A stretch of 64,000 bases of DNA from Pseudophaeobacter sp. (GTDB taxonomy: Bacteria > Pseudomonadota > Alphaproteobacteria > Rhodobacterales > Rhodobacteraceae), in assembly GCA_027019165.1 (NCBI GenBank), contig JALUXC010000017.1, forward strand, positions 434,001 to 498,000. Direction: 5' to 3'. Shown here in pieces: positions 40,378-50,105 of this stretch. Under the pieces are notes generated by a model. It was not told where the DNA came from and made no database searches. It saw only the letters and a list, made by a program, of their open reading frames with translations. Every line of letters starts with the position of its first letter. Within the stretch, counting starts at the first letter, position 1. A program made the position numbers and the translations under genes.

Positions 40378-40522
40378 GCGTGCTTTCACACCTAGAAGAG
40401 CTGCCCCCGTGGCGTCAAGGGGGATTCTGTACGTGGCGCTCGGTTGTTGGAGTTGGTTTTAAGGTATTGAATTTGCGCTAAAAATCGCAATCGCATGTGA
40501 CGCTTGTCTTTTGGAGCAAAAA

Positions 40523-40532
40523 TTATCTATAA
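40523..40532. promoter_or_regulatory. BioR-type operator 1
   Basis: TTATCTATAA matches the described alphaproteobacterial BioR consensus TTATMKATAA. It lies 61 bp upstream of bioB. The regulator gene is not in this window. Confidence 0.6.
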
Positions 40533-40563
40533 AAATAGAAAGCGCATGGCGCACACGGAAAAC

Positions 40564-40573
40564 TAATAGATAA
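40564..40573. promoter_or_regulatory. BioR-type operator 2
   Basis: TAATAGATAA, whose reverse complement is TTATCTATTA, one base from operator 1. It lies just before the bioB ribosome binding site; the two boxes are 41 bp apart start to start, nearly four helical turns. Confidence 0.55.
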
Positions 40574-40592
40574 AAGAGAAGGGGAGAGGCAG

Positions 40593-41585
40593 ATGCTGGA
40601 TGCCGCGCCGATCAGAACGGACTGGACACGGGCTGAGGCCGAAGAAATCTACAACCTGCCTTTCATGGATCTTCTGTTCCGCGCGCATACGGTGCACCGG
40701 CAGTCGTTCGATCCCAATCAGGTGCAGAAATCCAAACTGCTCAGCATCAAGACCGGCGGCTGCCCCGAGGATTGCGCCTATTGCAGCCAATCGGCCCGCA
40801 ACGGCGCAAAACTCTCGGCGGCCAAGCTGATCGAGGTGGAGCGGGTGATCGCCGAAGCCAAAAAGGCGCGCGATGCGGGGGCCACCCGTTACTGCATGGG
40901 CGCCGCCTGGCGCAGCCCGAAAGATCGCGACATGGCCGCCCTTGAGGCGATGATCCACGGGGTCAAGGATCTCGGCATGGAGACCTGCATGACCCTTGGC
41001 ATGCTGGAAAAGGGTCAGGTCTTCCGTCTGCGCGATGCGGGGCTGGATTACTACAATCACAATATCGACACCTCTGAACGGTATTACTCCGAGATCATCA
41101 CCACCCGCACATTTGCCGACCGGATCGAGACGCTGAACCGCGTGCGCGAAGCGGGGATCAAGGTCTGCGCGGGCGGCATTGTCGGTATGGGCGAGCAGCA
41201 GATGGACCGGATCGACATGCTGCTGGCGCTGGCGACGCTGGAGGAGCACCCGGATTCGGTGCCCGTGAACATGCTGATCCCGATCCCCGATACGCCGCTG
41301 GCGGATGTGCCGAAACTCGATCCGATTGAATTCGTACGCACCATCGCTCTGGCGCGGATCCTGATGCCGAACAGCCATGTGCGCCTGTCGGCGGGCCGCA
41401 CCGATATGAGCGATGAGTTGCAGGCCATGTGTTTCTTTGCCGGGGCCAACTCGATTTTTGTGGGCGATACGCTTTTGACCGCCGACAATCCCGAGGAGGA
41501 CAAGGATCAGCAACTGTTCGACCGGCTTGGCCTGAAAGCAATGGAGGCCCATTGCGAGGGCCGCATCGAAAGAGCGGGCGAATGA
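40593..41585 (+). CDS. bioB: biotin synthase
   Basis: BioB inserts sulfur into dethiobiotin. The 330-residue radical SAM protein has the CxxxCxxC cluster motif in [13 protein letters not shown], the sulfur-donor cluster region, and [11 protein letters not shown] and AGGIVGMGE barrel segments. GGGGAGAGG precedes ATG 40593. First of four biotin genes on this strand, under two BioR-like boxes. Confidence 0.97.
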   Translation: MLDAAPIRTDWTRAEAEEIYNLPFMDLLFRAHTVHRQSFDPNQVQKSKLLSIKTGGCPEDCAYCSQSARNGAKLSAAKLIEVERVIAEAKKARDAGATRYCMGAAWRSPKDRDMAALEAMIHGVKDLGMETCMTLGMLEKGQVFRLRDAGLDYYNHNIDTSERYYSEIITTRTFADRIETLNRVREAGIKVCAGGIVGMGEQQMDRIDMLLALATLEEHPDSVPVNMLIPIPDTPLADVPKLDPIEFVRTIALARILMPNSHVRLSAGRTDMSDELQAMCFFAGANSIFVGDTLLTADNPEEDKDQQLFDRLGLKAMEAHCEGRIERAGE

Positions 41586-42745
41586 CAGTCGCGCTGCTGG
41601 ACGCGCCTGCTGCCGAATACCCGCGCCAGCAGGCGCTGCTGGACAGCCTTGCGCAGCAGGACCGCTATCGCCGCCTGATCCCGCGCGCAGGGCATGATTT
41701 TTCATCGAATGACTATCTGGGCCTTGCCAATAGCGCCGAGATGCGGGCAGCGGCCCATGCTGCGCTGGAGCGCGGGGTTCCGGTGGGGGCAGGGGGCTCA
41801 CGCCTGCTGCGCGGCAATGACAGCGAGCACCAGTTGCTTGAGGAAGAGGCGGCTGCCTTCTTTGGCAGTGAGGCCGCGCTGTTCATGGGCGGCGGCTTCA
41901 ACGCCAATGTTGCGATCTTTGCGACCCTGCCGCAGCGGGGCGATCTGGTGCTTTATGATGATCTGATTCATGCCAGCACCCGTGACGGGATGCGGCTGGG
42001 ACGGGCGGAGGTGCAGAGCTTTGCCCATAATAATGCGGCGGATGCGGCGCGGCGCCTTGCCGACTGGCGCGCCCAGGGCGGCAGCGGGCAGGTCTGGATC
42101 GCGGTCGAGGCGGTCTATTCCATGGATGGCGATCTTGCCCCGCTGGCCGAGCTGATGGCGCTGGCCGATAGTGCGGGCGGGGTTCTGGTGGTGGATGAGG
42201 CCCATGCCACCGGCCTGTTCGGCCCAGACGGGCGCGGGATGGCGCATGGGTTTGCCCATCGCAGAAACGTCATCAGCCTCCATACCTGTGGCAAGGCGCT
42301 GGGCGCGTCGGGGGCCTTGATCTGCGCGCCGCAGGTGCTGATTGAGATGCTGATCAACAAGGGGCGCAATTTCATCTTTGCAACCGCCCCGTCGCCGCTG
42401 AATGCAGCGCTTGTCAGGGCGGCGCTTGGGCTGCTTGCGGGTGGCAGCGACCGGCTGGACCGTGCCTGGGAGCGCATTCACCATGCCCATGCCGAGGCCG
42501 CGCGCCTGTGTGGCCTGACCGGATTTCAATGCCAGATCCTGCCGGTGATCATTGGCGCGGATGGCAAGTCGATGGAGATGGCCGCAGCCTTGCAGGCGCG
42601 GGGCTATGACATTCGCGGCATTCGCCCGCCCACCGTGCCTGCAGGCACATCGCGCCTGCGCCTCTCGGTGACGCTCAACGTCTCGAACAAGGTGATCACA
42701 GAGATGTTCGAGGATCTCGCCCAGTTGCAGGAGGCGCGGGCATGA
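41582..42745 (+). CDS. bioF: 8-amino-7-oxononanoate synthase
   Basis: PLP-dependent condensation of pimeloyl thioester with alanine. The 387-residue protein shows [11 protein letters not shown], the PLP-contact VVDEAHATG and the Schiff-base lysine in [12 protein letters not shown]. It starts inside the bioB stop (ATGA), although a longer open frame reaches back to 41429. Confidence 0.95.
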   Translation: MTVALLDAPAAEYPRQQALLDSLAQQDRYRRLIPRAGHDFSSNDYLGLANSAEMRAAAHAALERGVPVGAGGSRLLRGNDSEHQLLEEEAAAFFGSEAALFMGGGFNANVAIFATLPQRGDLVLYDDLIHASTRDGMRLGRAEVQSFAHNNAADAARRLADWRAQGGSGQVWIAVEAVYSMDGDLAPLAELMALADSAGGVLVVDEAHATGLFGPDGRGMAHGFAHRRNVISLHTCGKALGASGALICAPQVLIEMLINKGRNFIFATAPSPLNAALVRAALGLLAGGSDRLDRAWERIHHAHAEAARLCGLTGFQCQILPVIIGADGKSMEMAAALQARGYDIRGIRPPTVPAGTSRLRLSVTLNVSNKVITEMFEDLAQLQEARA

Positions 42746-43371
42746 GCGGCGTTCTGGTGGTGACCGGCACCGATACCGAAGTGGGCAAGACGGTGATCGC
42801 CGCCGCACTGACGCAGGCGCTTAGCGCGACCTACTGGAAGCCGGTGCAATCCGGCATGGAGGAAGAGACCGACAGCGCCTTTGTCGCGCGCATGGTGCGC
42901 TGCCATGTCCTGCCCGAGGCCTACCGGCTGCAGCTTCCGGCCTCGCCGCATCTGTCCGCCGAGGCAGAAGGCGTTGAGATCGACTTGGAGCAACTGGCTC
43001 TGCCGCAGGTCTATGGGCCGCTGGTGGTAGAGGGGGCAGGGGGCCTCATGGTGCCGCTGAACCGCAAGTCACTCTATATCGACCTCTTTGCCCAGTGGCA
43101 GGCGCCATTGGTTCTATGCGCGTCGACGCGCCTTGGTACGATCAACCATACACTTTTGTCGCTGGAGGCGCTGCGCGCGCGCGGCTGCCCCGTTGTCGGC
43201 GTGATCTTCAATGGCGATGCGGAGCCGGAGGTCGAGGAGACGATCTGCCAGTTCGGAGATGTCGCGCACCTTGGACGCCTGCCCGTGATTGATCCCTTGA
43301 CGCCGGACGGTCTGCGCTCCGCCTGTGCGGCGCATATCGACCTCGATGCCATACGCAAGGCTCTGATCTGA
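42742..43371 (+). CDS. bioD: dethiobiotin synthetase
   Basis: ATP-dependent ring closure of DAPA with CO2. The 209-residue P-loop protein has GTDTEVGKT (Walker A variant), the substrate loop KPVQSG and VEGAGGLMVPL. Start overlaps the bioF stop by 4 nt. Confidence 0.95.
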   Translation: MSGVLVVTGTDTEVGKTVIAAALTQALSATYWKPVQSGMEEETDSAFVARMVRCHVLPEAYRLQLPASPHLSAEAEGVEIDLEQLALPQVYGPLVVEGAGGLMVPLNRKSLYIDLFAQWQAPLVLCASTRLGTINHTLLSLEALRARGCPVVGVIFNGDAEPEVEETICQFGDVAHLGRLPVIDPLTPDGLRSACAAHIDLDAIRKALI

Positions 43372-44670
43372 ATGTCAGAAACCGAACTCAGTCCGCTTGC
43401 CTTTGACCAGAAACACCTCTGGCATCCTTACACGAACGTCACCAAGCCCGGCCCGACATTTTTGGTAAAGGAGGCCGAGGGCGTCCATATCACGCTGGAG
43501 GATGGCACCCGGCTGATTGATGCGATGTCCTCCTGGTGGTGCATGATGCATGGCCATCGCCATCCGGCGATCACACAGGCGATGAAGGAGCAGTTGGACC
43601 GCTTGCCGCATGTGATGTTCGGCGGGTTGACCCATGATCCGGCGGTGGAACTGGGGCGGCGCTTGCTGGATGTGACGCCGGACAGCCTGACAAGGATCTT
43701 CTATTGCGACAGCGGCTCGGTCTCGGTTGAGGTGGCGATGAAGATGGCGGTGCAATACCAGCACGCCATAGGCCATGTCGGGCGCAGCGAATTTGCGACG
43801 GTTCGGTCGGGCTATCATGGCGACACCTGGAAGGCGATGAGCGTTTGCGATCCCGACACCGGCATGCACCACCTGTTTCAGGGGGCGCTGAGCGTCCAGC
43901 ATTTTGTCCCCCGCCCTCCGGTGCGTCTGGATCAGGAGTGGAATGACGACCCCGAGCAGAACGGGCTGGCCGAGCTGCGCCGGGTGTTTGAGGCGGGGCA
44001 GGACCGAATTGCAGCCTTCATTCTGGAACCCGTGGTGCAGGGCACGGGGGGCATGTATTTCTACCATCCTGAGTACCTGAACCGGGCGCGCGCGCTGTGC
44101 GATGAATTCGGCATCCTGTTGATATTTGACGAGATTGCCACGGGGTTTGGCCGTGCGGGCCATATGTTCGCAACCGGTTTCACCGACGTTCAGCCGGATA
44201 TCCTTTGCCTCGGCAAGGGGCTGACAGGCGGGCATATCTCATTTGCGGCGACGCTGACCAATGACCTTGTGGCGGAGGGGATCGGCGGCGGCAATCCGGG
44301 CATCTTCATGCATGGCCCCACCTATATGGCCAATCCCTTGGCCTGCACGGCGGCCTGCGCCGCGATCGATCTTTTGACCGGACAGGACTGGAAGGCGAGC
44401 GTGGCGGCAATCGAGACACAGATGAATGAGGAACTGGCCCCGGCGCGGAACCTTCCCGGCGTGCGCGATGTCCGTGTGCTGGGCGCCATCGGCGTGATCG
44501 AAATGGATCATCGCGTTTCGGCCGATGAGGCCCATGCCCTGGCCCCCGCGACAGGCGTTTTCCTGCGCCCCTTTGGTCACAATATCTACACCATGCCGCC
44601 CTTCGTGACGACGCCGGACCAACTGAGCCAGATCACCGCCGCCATGCTGCGTTTGGCTGCGGTTTTGTAG
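43372..44670 (+). CDS. bioA: adenosylmethionine-8-amino-7-oxononanoate aminotransferase
   Basis: Class III PLP aminotransferase that makes DAPA using SAM as amino donor. The 432-residue protein has the substrate-specific SSWWCMMHGHRHP, the aromatic pair region, FDEIATGFGR (PLP aspartate) and the Schiff-base lysine in CLGKGLTGGH. It begins directly after the bioD stop. The window has no bioC/bioH or bioZ, so pimeloyl precursor synthesis is encoded elsewhere. Confidence 0.95.
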   Translation: MSETELSPLAFDQKHLWHPYTNVTKPGPTFLVKEAEGVHITLEDGTRLIDAMSSWWCMMHGHRHPAITQAMKEQLDRLPHVMFGGLTHDPAVELGRRLLDVTPDSLTRIFYCDSGSVSVEVAMKMAVQYQHAIGHVGRSEFATVRSGYHGDTWKAMSVCDPDTGMHHLFQGALSVQHFVPRPPVRLDQEWNDDPEQNGLAELRRVFEAGQDRIAAFILEPVVQGTGGMYFYHPEYLNRARALCDEFGILLIFDEIATGFGRAGHMFATGFTDVQPDILCLGKGLTGGHISFAATLTNDLVAEGIGGGNPGIFMHGPTYMANPLACTAACAAIDLLTGQDWKASVAAIETQMNEELAPARNLPGVRDVRVLGAIGVIEMDHRVSADEAHALAPATGVFLRPFGHNIYTMPPFVTTPDQLSQITAAMLRLAAVL

Positions 44671-45030
44671 GCATCTTGCCCCAAGGCGAGACGTCACGGA
44701 CCCTTATGGGTGATTCTCTCTTTCCGCCGCATTCGGTCACTGTACAGGCCTGTCCCGGATTTCGTTTTTGAATTGTGAGCCAAAAATTTGAATGGATAAT
44801 CAAGAAATTCCATAGTGAATGGCGCGAATGCTCGACAAATGGTCGCAATAACGTCAAAAACTAGGTCATGGGCCGGTCACACTTGGACATCGGATGAGGG
44901 TGCGACGGGCCCCGGGTCTTGGAGCGGCGAGCGGCTGCGAGGCGACCCAATAGTTTGAACGACCACAGACGACGAAGCGCGCAAAAAGAGCCGATCTGGA
45001 CTGCGCCGAAAAAGAACAGGGATGACATCA
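44671..45030. other. intergenic, upstream region of the ABC transporter
   Basis: 360 bp with no gene I can support. It is AT-richer in the middle (about 44760-44830) and presumably holds the transporter promoter; no clear operator is seen. Confidence 0.4.
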
Positions 45031-45990
45031 ATGAAGACACCTTCTTTTGCACTGACGCTGGGCGCGGCGGCACTCATGTCTGGCGCAGCCGGGGCTGCCG
45101 ATCTGGGCGCGGTGGACAAGCCGATCAAGCTGGCGATGAACGAATGGACCGGTCAGCACATCACCACCCAAATCGCGGGTGAGATGCTCAAGGCGGCCGG
45201 GTACAAGGTCGAATACGTCTCGGCCGGCATGATGAACCAGTTCCAGGCGATTGCCGATGGCGACATTCATGCGACGCTTGAAATCTGGTCTTCCAACGTT
45301 TCGGACGAATACGCCAAAAAGGTCGCCGAGGGCACCGTGGTGGAGCTGGGCGATCTGGAACTCGACGCCAAGGAAGGCATCGCCTATCCGGCGCATGTGG
45401 CCGAACTGTGCCCGGGGCTTCCGGCCTGGGAAGCTTTGAAAGACTGCGCGCCGCTCTTTGCCACCGCTGAAACGCTGCCTGGCGGGCGTCTGGTTGACTA
45501 CCCGGCCGATTGGGGCACACCGGGCGCCGACCGCATGACCGGCCTCGATCTGCCCTTCAAGGCGGTGCCTGCAGGCTCTGAAGCGGCTCTGATCGTAGAG
45601 CTGCGCGCCGCGACCGAGCGCAAGACGCCGCTTCTGATCACTTTCTGGCAGCCGCATTGGGCAATGTCTGCCTATGACGTGAAATTCGTGGATCTGCCGG
45701 TCGGGGAAGAAGCCTGCTTCAACGATCCGGCCTGGGGCCCGAACCCCAATGCGGTCAACGACTGTGACTTTGCCCCCTCGCGCATTTTCAAGGCCGGTTG
45801 GTCTGGCCTGGCCGAGACCTGGCCTGCCGCTTTTGAGATCCTCTACAGCTACACTCTGGCGGTGGAAGACCAGCAGCCGATGATGGGCGCGGTCGATGTG
45901 GATGGTCGTAAGGTCGAAGAGGTGGTCGCGGAATGGATGGCCGCCAATGAGGACAGCTGGCGCCCGGTTGTGGACGCCGCGCTGCAGTGA
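45031..45990 (+). CDS. betaine-type ABC transporter substrate-binding protein (OpuAC family)
   Basis: A 319-residue exported binding protein with a Sec signal (to about AAGAA). OpuAC/ProX-fold segments include VDKPIKLAMNEWTGQHITTQIAGEML, the aromatic-rich loop ITFWQPHWAMSAYDVKF, which resembles quaternary-amine cation-pi boxes, and NDCDFAPSRIFKAGW. I chose ATG 45031, nine nt after AGGG; ATG 45022 lies too close to that site. Genes for the ATPase and permease follow, forming an osmoprotectant- or quaternary-amine-uptake system. Confidence 0.88.
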   Translation: MKTPSFALTLGAAALMSGAAGAADLGAVDKPIKLAMNEWTGQHITTQIAGEMLKAAGYKVEYVSAGMMNQFQAIADGDIHATLEIWSSNVSDEYAKKVAEGTVVELGDLELDAKEGIAYPAHVAELCPGLPAWEALKDCAPLFATAETLPGGRLVDYPADWGTPGADRMTGLDLPFKAVPAGSEAALIVELRAATERKTPLLITFWQPHWAMSAYDVKFVDLPVGEEACFNDPAWGPNPNAVNDCDFAPSRIFKAGWSGLAETWPAAFEILYSYTLAVEDQQPMMGAVDVDGRKVEEVVAEWMAANEDSWRPVVDAALQ

Positions 45991-47057
45991 GCGGTGACAC
46001 CGTGAGCACAAAGACACCACCCGCCATCACCTGCCAGAGTGTCTGGCAGGTGTTTGGAGCCAACGCGGAAAGCGCCCTGAACCGGGCGCTTTCCTCTACC
46101 AACTCTGCCGATGAGGCCGCCGCGCAACTGCGCGCCGAAGGGCTGACGCCCGCGGTGCAGGACGCCACATTTGAGGTGCAGGAGGGAGAGCTCTTTGTGA
46201 TCATGGGGCTTAGTGGCTCGGGCAAATCGACCCTGATCCGCTGTATTTCCCAGCTCTTGCCGGGCACCGGTGGCGAGATCCTGATCGAAGGGGAAGACAT
46301 CCGCACCGCAAGCCAAAAGCGGCTGATCGAGATGCGCCGCAACACGCTGGGCATGGTGTTCCAGCATTTTGGCCTGTTCCCGCATATGAACGTCGCCGAA
46401 AACGTCGCCTATCCCTTGCGCGTTCAGGGCATGGGCAAGAAGGAGCGCCTTGCCAAGGCACAAAAGGTGATCGAACTGGTGGGCCTTGGCGGGCGCGAAA
46501 AGAATTTCCCGCGTGAACTCTCGGGCGGTCAGCGTCAGCGTGTTGGCATTGCCCGTTCGCTGGTGGCGGATTGCTCGGTCTGGTTCCTGGATGAGCCGTT
46601 TTCGGCTCTGGATCCGCTGATCCGTCGCCAGTTGCAGGACGAGTTCCTCGATATTCAGGCCAAGCTGAAGACCACAATCGTGTTTATCACCCATGATATC
46701 AACGAAGCGCTGAAACTGGCCGACCGCATTGCCATCATGCGCGATGGCAAGATCGTACAGATCGGCACGCCGTCGGATATCGTGCTGAACCCGGCCGATG
46801 ACTATGTGCGCGAATTCTCCAAGGACGTGGCCAAAGGCCAGCATGCCCGTGTGGCTTCGGTCATGCAGGCGGGTGGCGATCTGGTCCACGGGCCGGATGA
46901 TCCGGGCCTGCGCCGGGATATGACGCTGGATGCTGCCCTCGCGCGCTGTATGGAGCTTTACGAACCCGTGCCCGTGCGTGATGAAAACGGCGCGCTTTTG
47001 GGTGTGGTGAACCCGGCGGATCTGGCCGCCGCCCTGCAGGTGGATCCGGCCGCATGA
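45987..47057 (+). CDS. betaine-type ABC transporter ATP-binding protein
   Basis: A 356-residue ATPase of the OpuAA/ProV type: Walker A GLSGSGKST, Q-loop MVFQHFGLFPHMNV, signature LSGGQRQRVGIARS, Walker B VWFLDEP and H-switch THD. A CBS-like regulatory domain follows (about 265-350), used in relatives for ionic-strength gating. An N-terminal extension of about 55 residues precedes the ATPase core, as in ProV. Start GTG 45987 overlaps the binding-protein stop by 4 nt. Confidence 0.93.
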   Translation: MSGDTVSTKTPPAITCQSVWQVFGANAESALNRALSSTNSADEAAAQLRAEGLTPAVQDATFEVQEGELFVIMGLSGSGKSTLIRCISQLLPGTGGEILIEGEDIRTASQKRLIEMRRNTLGMVFQHFGLFPHMNVAENVAYPLRVQGMGKKERLAKAQKVIELVGLGGREKNFPRELSGGQRQRVGIARSLVADCSVWFLDEPFSALDPLIRRQLQDEFLDIQAKLKTTIVFITHDINEALKLADRIAIMRDGKIVQIGTPSDIVLNPADDYVREFSKDVAKGQHARVASVMQAGGDLVHGPDDPGLRRDMTLDAALARCMELYEPVPVRDENGALLGVVNPADLAAALQVDPAA

Positions 47058-49090
47058 CGACGCTCAGCAAAGGCAGCATGGCGGCGCTGATTGCGCTCGC
47101 CGTGGGCATCCTGTGCCTGGCGCTGGAAGGCGTCGCACCCTGGCTGACCGCCTTCCCGAAAGGCTGGGTGCTGCCCGCAACCGAATGGGTTGGCAGCGCG
47201 ATGGAGGCTTTCCTTGCCCTGATCAAACCGGCGGCGCGGTTGTTCTCTGCCCTCATGGCCTATCCGATGGAGGGTGCCAACTGGATCCTGAATGTCACCC
47301 CCTGGCCCTTGCTGATTGCTGCTACGGTGGCGCTGGGCTGGCGGCTGGGCGGTGTCACCATGGCGCTTATGGCGGCTGTGGGGCTTGGGGCGGTGCTGGC
47401 CTCGGGCTATTGGCCGCAAAGCATGAATACGCTGGCGCTGGTGTCGGTCTCGGTGCCGCTGGCGCTGCTGATTGGGGGTGCCATCGGGGTTCTGGCCAAT
47501 GAATACCCGCGTGTTCGCGCGCCGGTTCAGGCGCTTTTGGATGTCATGCAGACTGTGCCGACCTTTGCCTATCTGACGCCGCTTTTGGTGCTCTTTGGCT
47601 TTGGCCCGGTTGTCGGCCTTATTGCCTCGGCGATCTATGCCGCGCCGCCCATGGCGCGCAACGTTCTGCTTGGCTTGCAGCGGATCGAGCCGGAGATCAA
47701 GGAAGCCGCGATCATGGCGGGCGGCACCCGCATGCAGCAGCTGTTTCAGGTGGAGATCCCCGCCGCGGCAACTCAGATCATGGTGGGTGTGAACCAGTGC
47801 CTGATGGCGGCCCTGTCGATGGTGATCATCGCGGCTGTGATCGGGGGCTTTGACGACATCGGCTGGGAAGTCCTTTTGACCATGCGCAAGGCGCAGTTCG
47901 GCGCCAGCTTGCTGGCCGGTCTGGTCATCGTGATCTTTGCCATCCTGATCGACCGGATGAGCGGCACACTCGCCAATGAGAAACGCCGCTATTATGACGG
48001 GCGCGTCTCGCTGGGACTGATCGCCCTTGGGGCCATCGCAAGCATCATCTTCTACGGCCAAATCCAGGATCCGGGTGCCTATGCTCTGTTCAACAGCACG
48101 GCAGACCGGGTGGATGCGGGGCTTTCGGCCTTTACCAGTGCCAATGCCGAAGCGCTGACCGCCATCAAGAACGGTGTTATGTTCTATGTCCTGCTGCCGC
48201 TTCGGATTGGTCTCGATCAGGCGGTGCTGCCTTTCACATGGGGCTTTGTCTGGACTTCGGGCATGAGCTTTACGCTCTTTGCAGTTGGCGCGGCGGCCGG
48301 GCTTTACTGCGCCTATCGGGGCAAACTGACGCTGGGCGTGGTGATCCTGATCGCAGCAGGAATGTTGGAGACGGGGATTTCGCAACTGCCCTGGCCTTTC
48401 GTTCTGGTTGGCGTTGGTGCGCTGTCCTATGTGGCGGGTGGCCTGCGTCTGGCAGCGCTGTCGGTGGGGCTGCTCACAACGATCCTTGTATCGGGCCTCT
48501 GGGAGCGGGCGCTCCTGTCACTGTACCTTTCGGGCGCCTCGGTCTTTGCCTGCGCGGTGCTGGGCGGTGCCATCGGCCTTGCTTCGGCGGTCTCGCCCAT
48601 GGTCTGGCGTGTGGTACGTCCGATCTGCGACATGTTGCAGACGATCCCACTGTTTGTCTTCCTGATCCCGGTGCTGATGGTGTTCCAGATCGGTGAATTC
48701 TCGGCCTTCCTTGCGATCATGGCCTATGCGATTGTGCCGATGATCCGCTACACGCGCCACGGGCTGACCGAGACACCTGCGGAGATGATCGAGGCGGCCA
48801 CCGCATCGGGCGCAACTCGCTGGCAGATGATGCGCGATGTGCGCGCGCCTTATGCGGCGCCGACGATCTTGTTGGGGCTGAACCAGACCATCCTTTATGC
48901 CTTTGCGATGCTGGTGATCGCGGCGCTGATCGGCACCACCGGCCTTGGCCAGTCGATCTATCTGGCGCTGGGACAGGCGGATGTGGGGCTTGGAATCTCT
49001 GCCGGGGCGGCCATGGCGATTCTGGCTCTGATTGCAGACCGGATCGTGCAGGGTTTTGCCGAGGAACGCCGCAAGGCTTTGGGCCTGTAA
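47054..49090 (+). CDS. betaine-type ABC transporter permease, two fused permease domains
   Basis: A 678-residue membrane protein, about twice the usual OpuAB/ProW length of 300-350. Two EAA-loop copies occur: EPEIKEAAIMAGGTRMQQLFQVEIPAA in the first half and PAEMIEAATASGATRWQMMRDVRAPYAA in the second, each surrounded by five to six predicted helices. The two halves should form the pseudo-dimeric pore in one chain. Between them is a hydrophobic region around residues 300-470 with extra helices. Coupled to the ATPase gene by ATGA. Confidence 0.9.
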   Translation: MTTLSKGSMAALIALAVGILCLALEGVAPWLTAFPKGWVLPATEWVGSAMEAFLALIKPAARLFSALMAYPMEGANWILNVTPWPLLIAATVALGWRLGGVTMALMAAVGLGAVLASGYWPQSMNTLALVSVSVPLALLIGGAIGVLANEYPRVRAPVQALLDVMQTVPTFAYLTPLLVLFGFGPVVGLIASAIYAAPPMARNVLLGLQRIEPEIKEAAIMAGGTRMQQLFQVEIPAAATQIMVGVNQCLMAALSMVIIAAVIGGFDDIGWEVLLTMRKAQFGASLLAGLVIVIFAILIDRMSGTLANEKRRYYDGRVSLGLIALGAIASIIFYGQIQDPGAYALFNSTADRVDAGLSAFTSANAEALTAIKNGVMFYVLLPLRIGLDQAVLPFTWGFVWTSGMSFTLFAVGAAAGLYCAYRGKLTLGVVILIAAGMLETGISQLPWPFVLVGVGALSYVAGGLRLAALSVGLLTTILVSGLWERALLSLYLSGASVFACAVLGGAIGLASAVSPMVWRVVRPICDMLQTIPLFVFLIPVLMVFQIGEFSAFLAIMAYAIVPMIRYTRHGLTETPAEMIEAATASGATRWQMMRDVRAPYAAPTILLGLNQTILYAFAMLVIAALIGTTGLGQSIYLALGQADVGLGISAGAAMAILALIADRIVQGFAEERRKALGL

Positions 49091-49111
49091 CGCCGAAGCG
49101 CAATGAAATCG

Positions 49112-49140
49112 TGCCGCGCTGTCCACCCGGTGGCGCGGCA
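49112..49140 (+). terminator. hairpin after the ABC transporter operon
   Basis: Eight-bp perfect stem TGCCGCGC/GCGCGGCA about 20 bp after the permease stop. There is no T-run, so it may be a weak or Rho-assisted terminator. Confidence 0.45.
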
Positions 49141-49218
49141 AATGTGCCTCTGGCCCGCGTGAAAAAACCGCGCTACTGTTCCCGCTGCTGACTGGATCCA
49201 TAGCAACGTGAGGGTACG

Positions 49219-49740
49219 ATGAGCCTGGCCTATGTCATGACAACCGAACGCGGCGCCACCGACCGGCTGCTGACGGCGCTGGCCGAACGCCTGCAGGCGC
49301 GGGGTCTGCGGCTGGCGGGGATCGTGCAGACCAATACCGAATGCTATGACGACAAGCTGTGCGACATGGATGTGCGGGTTCTGCCCGGCGATGAGGTGAT
49401 CCGAATCTCCCAATCCCTTGGCCCCGAAGCCCGCGGATGTCGCCTCAATCCCGGCGCTCTGGAGCAGGCGGTGGGGCTGGTGACCAAGTCGCTGAGCGAC
49501 ACGCCCGCACCGCAGGTTCTGCTGGTCAACAAATTCGGCAAGCACGAGGCCGACGGGCGCGGCATGCGCCCCGTGATTGGTGAAGCGCTGGCCATGGGGA
49601 TCCCGGTTGTGTCAGGCGTGAATCGCATGAATGTGGAGGCCTTCAAGGACTTCTCCGGCGGCATGGCAGAGGCGGGCGAGGCTGATCTGGATGCGCTCGA
49701 GGCTTGGGTGATGCAGGCGATTGAGGCGCATGCCGAATAA
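49219..49740 (+). CDS. DUF2478 protein
   Basis: A 173-residue soluble protein of the DUF2478 family, NTPase-like proteins found near molybdate transport genes in Proteobacteria. Visible family features are the N-terminal MTTERGATDRLLTALAERL, CRLNPGALEQAVGL, LLVNKFGKHEADGRGMRPVIGEALAMGIPVV and SGVNRMNVEAFKDFSGG. There is no molybdate gene beside it here, so its own job is open. It is separated from the ABC transporter by a hairpin, so probably has its own promoter. Confidence 0.8.
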   Translation: MSLAYVMTTERGATDRLLTALAERLQARGLRLAGIVQTNTECYDDKLCDMDVRVLPGDEVIRISQSLGPEARGCRLNPGALEQAVGLVTKSLSDTPAPQVLLVNKFGKHEADGRGMRPVIGEALAMGIPVVSGVNRMNVEAFKDFSGGMAEAGEADLDALEAWVMQAIEAHAE

Positions 49741-49777
49741 GGCGCTGGACTAATTTTGGAACATTATCAAAGAGATG

Positions 49778-49800
49778 GCCCGACCTCGTGTCGGGCTTTT
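49778..49800 (+). terminator. Rho-independent terminator
   Basis: Perfect 7-bp stem GCCCGAC/GTCGGGC with loop CTCGT, followed by TTTT, 37 bp after the DUF2478 gene. Confidence 0.85.
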
Positions 49801-49901
49801 CCATGTCAGTCTTGAAGTGTTTGAAAAAACCCTCGCTGCCCGATGGCAGCAGCCACCATCATCCCGTATCTTGTCGCTCATCAGAAGAAAGAGGGGGAAG
49901 A

Positions 49902-49985
49902 TGGTGGGCGACCCTGGAATCGAACCAGGCGTGCGTCTCCGCGAGGGAGTTACAGTCCCCTGCCACACCTTGCGGCCTGTCGCCC
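49902..49985 (-). tRNA. tRNA-Tyr (anticodon GTA)
   Basis: 84-nt class II cloverleaf on the minus strand with a long variable arm, acceptor GGGCGAC, anticodon loop CTGTAAC (GTA), T-loop GGTTCGATTCC and encoded CCA. Confidence 0.95.
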
Positions 49986-50105
49986 ACTGTCAGGTGAGTG
50001 TTGCACCTGACGTGGAGGCGTGATTACTAGCGCCACCAACGGGCGTCAACAGGAAAATTCCAAGTTTTCTGCGTCGGCTTGAAATTCCTTTTGCAGGAGA
50101 GATCC

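Noticed and set aside
46958-48385. 475-codon minus-strand frame opposite the permease gene
   Set aside because: Gln/His/Arg-rich shadow of a clear membrane protein.
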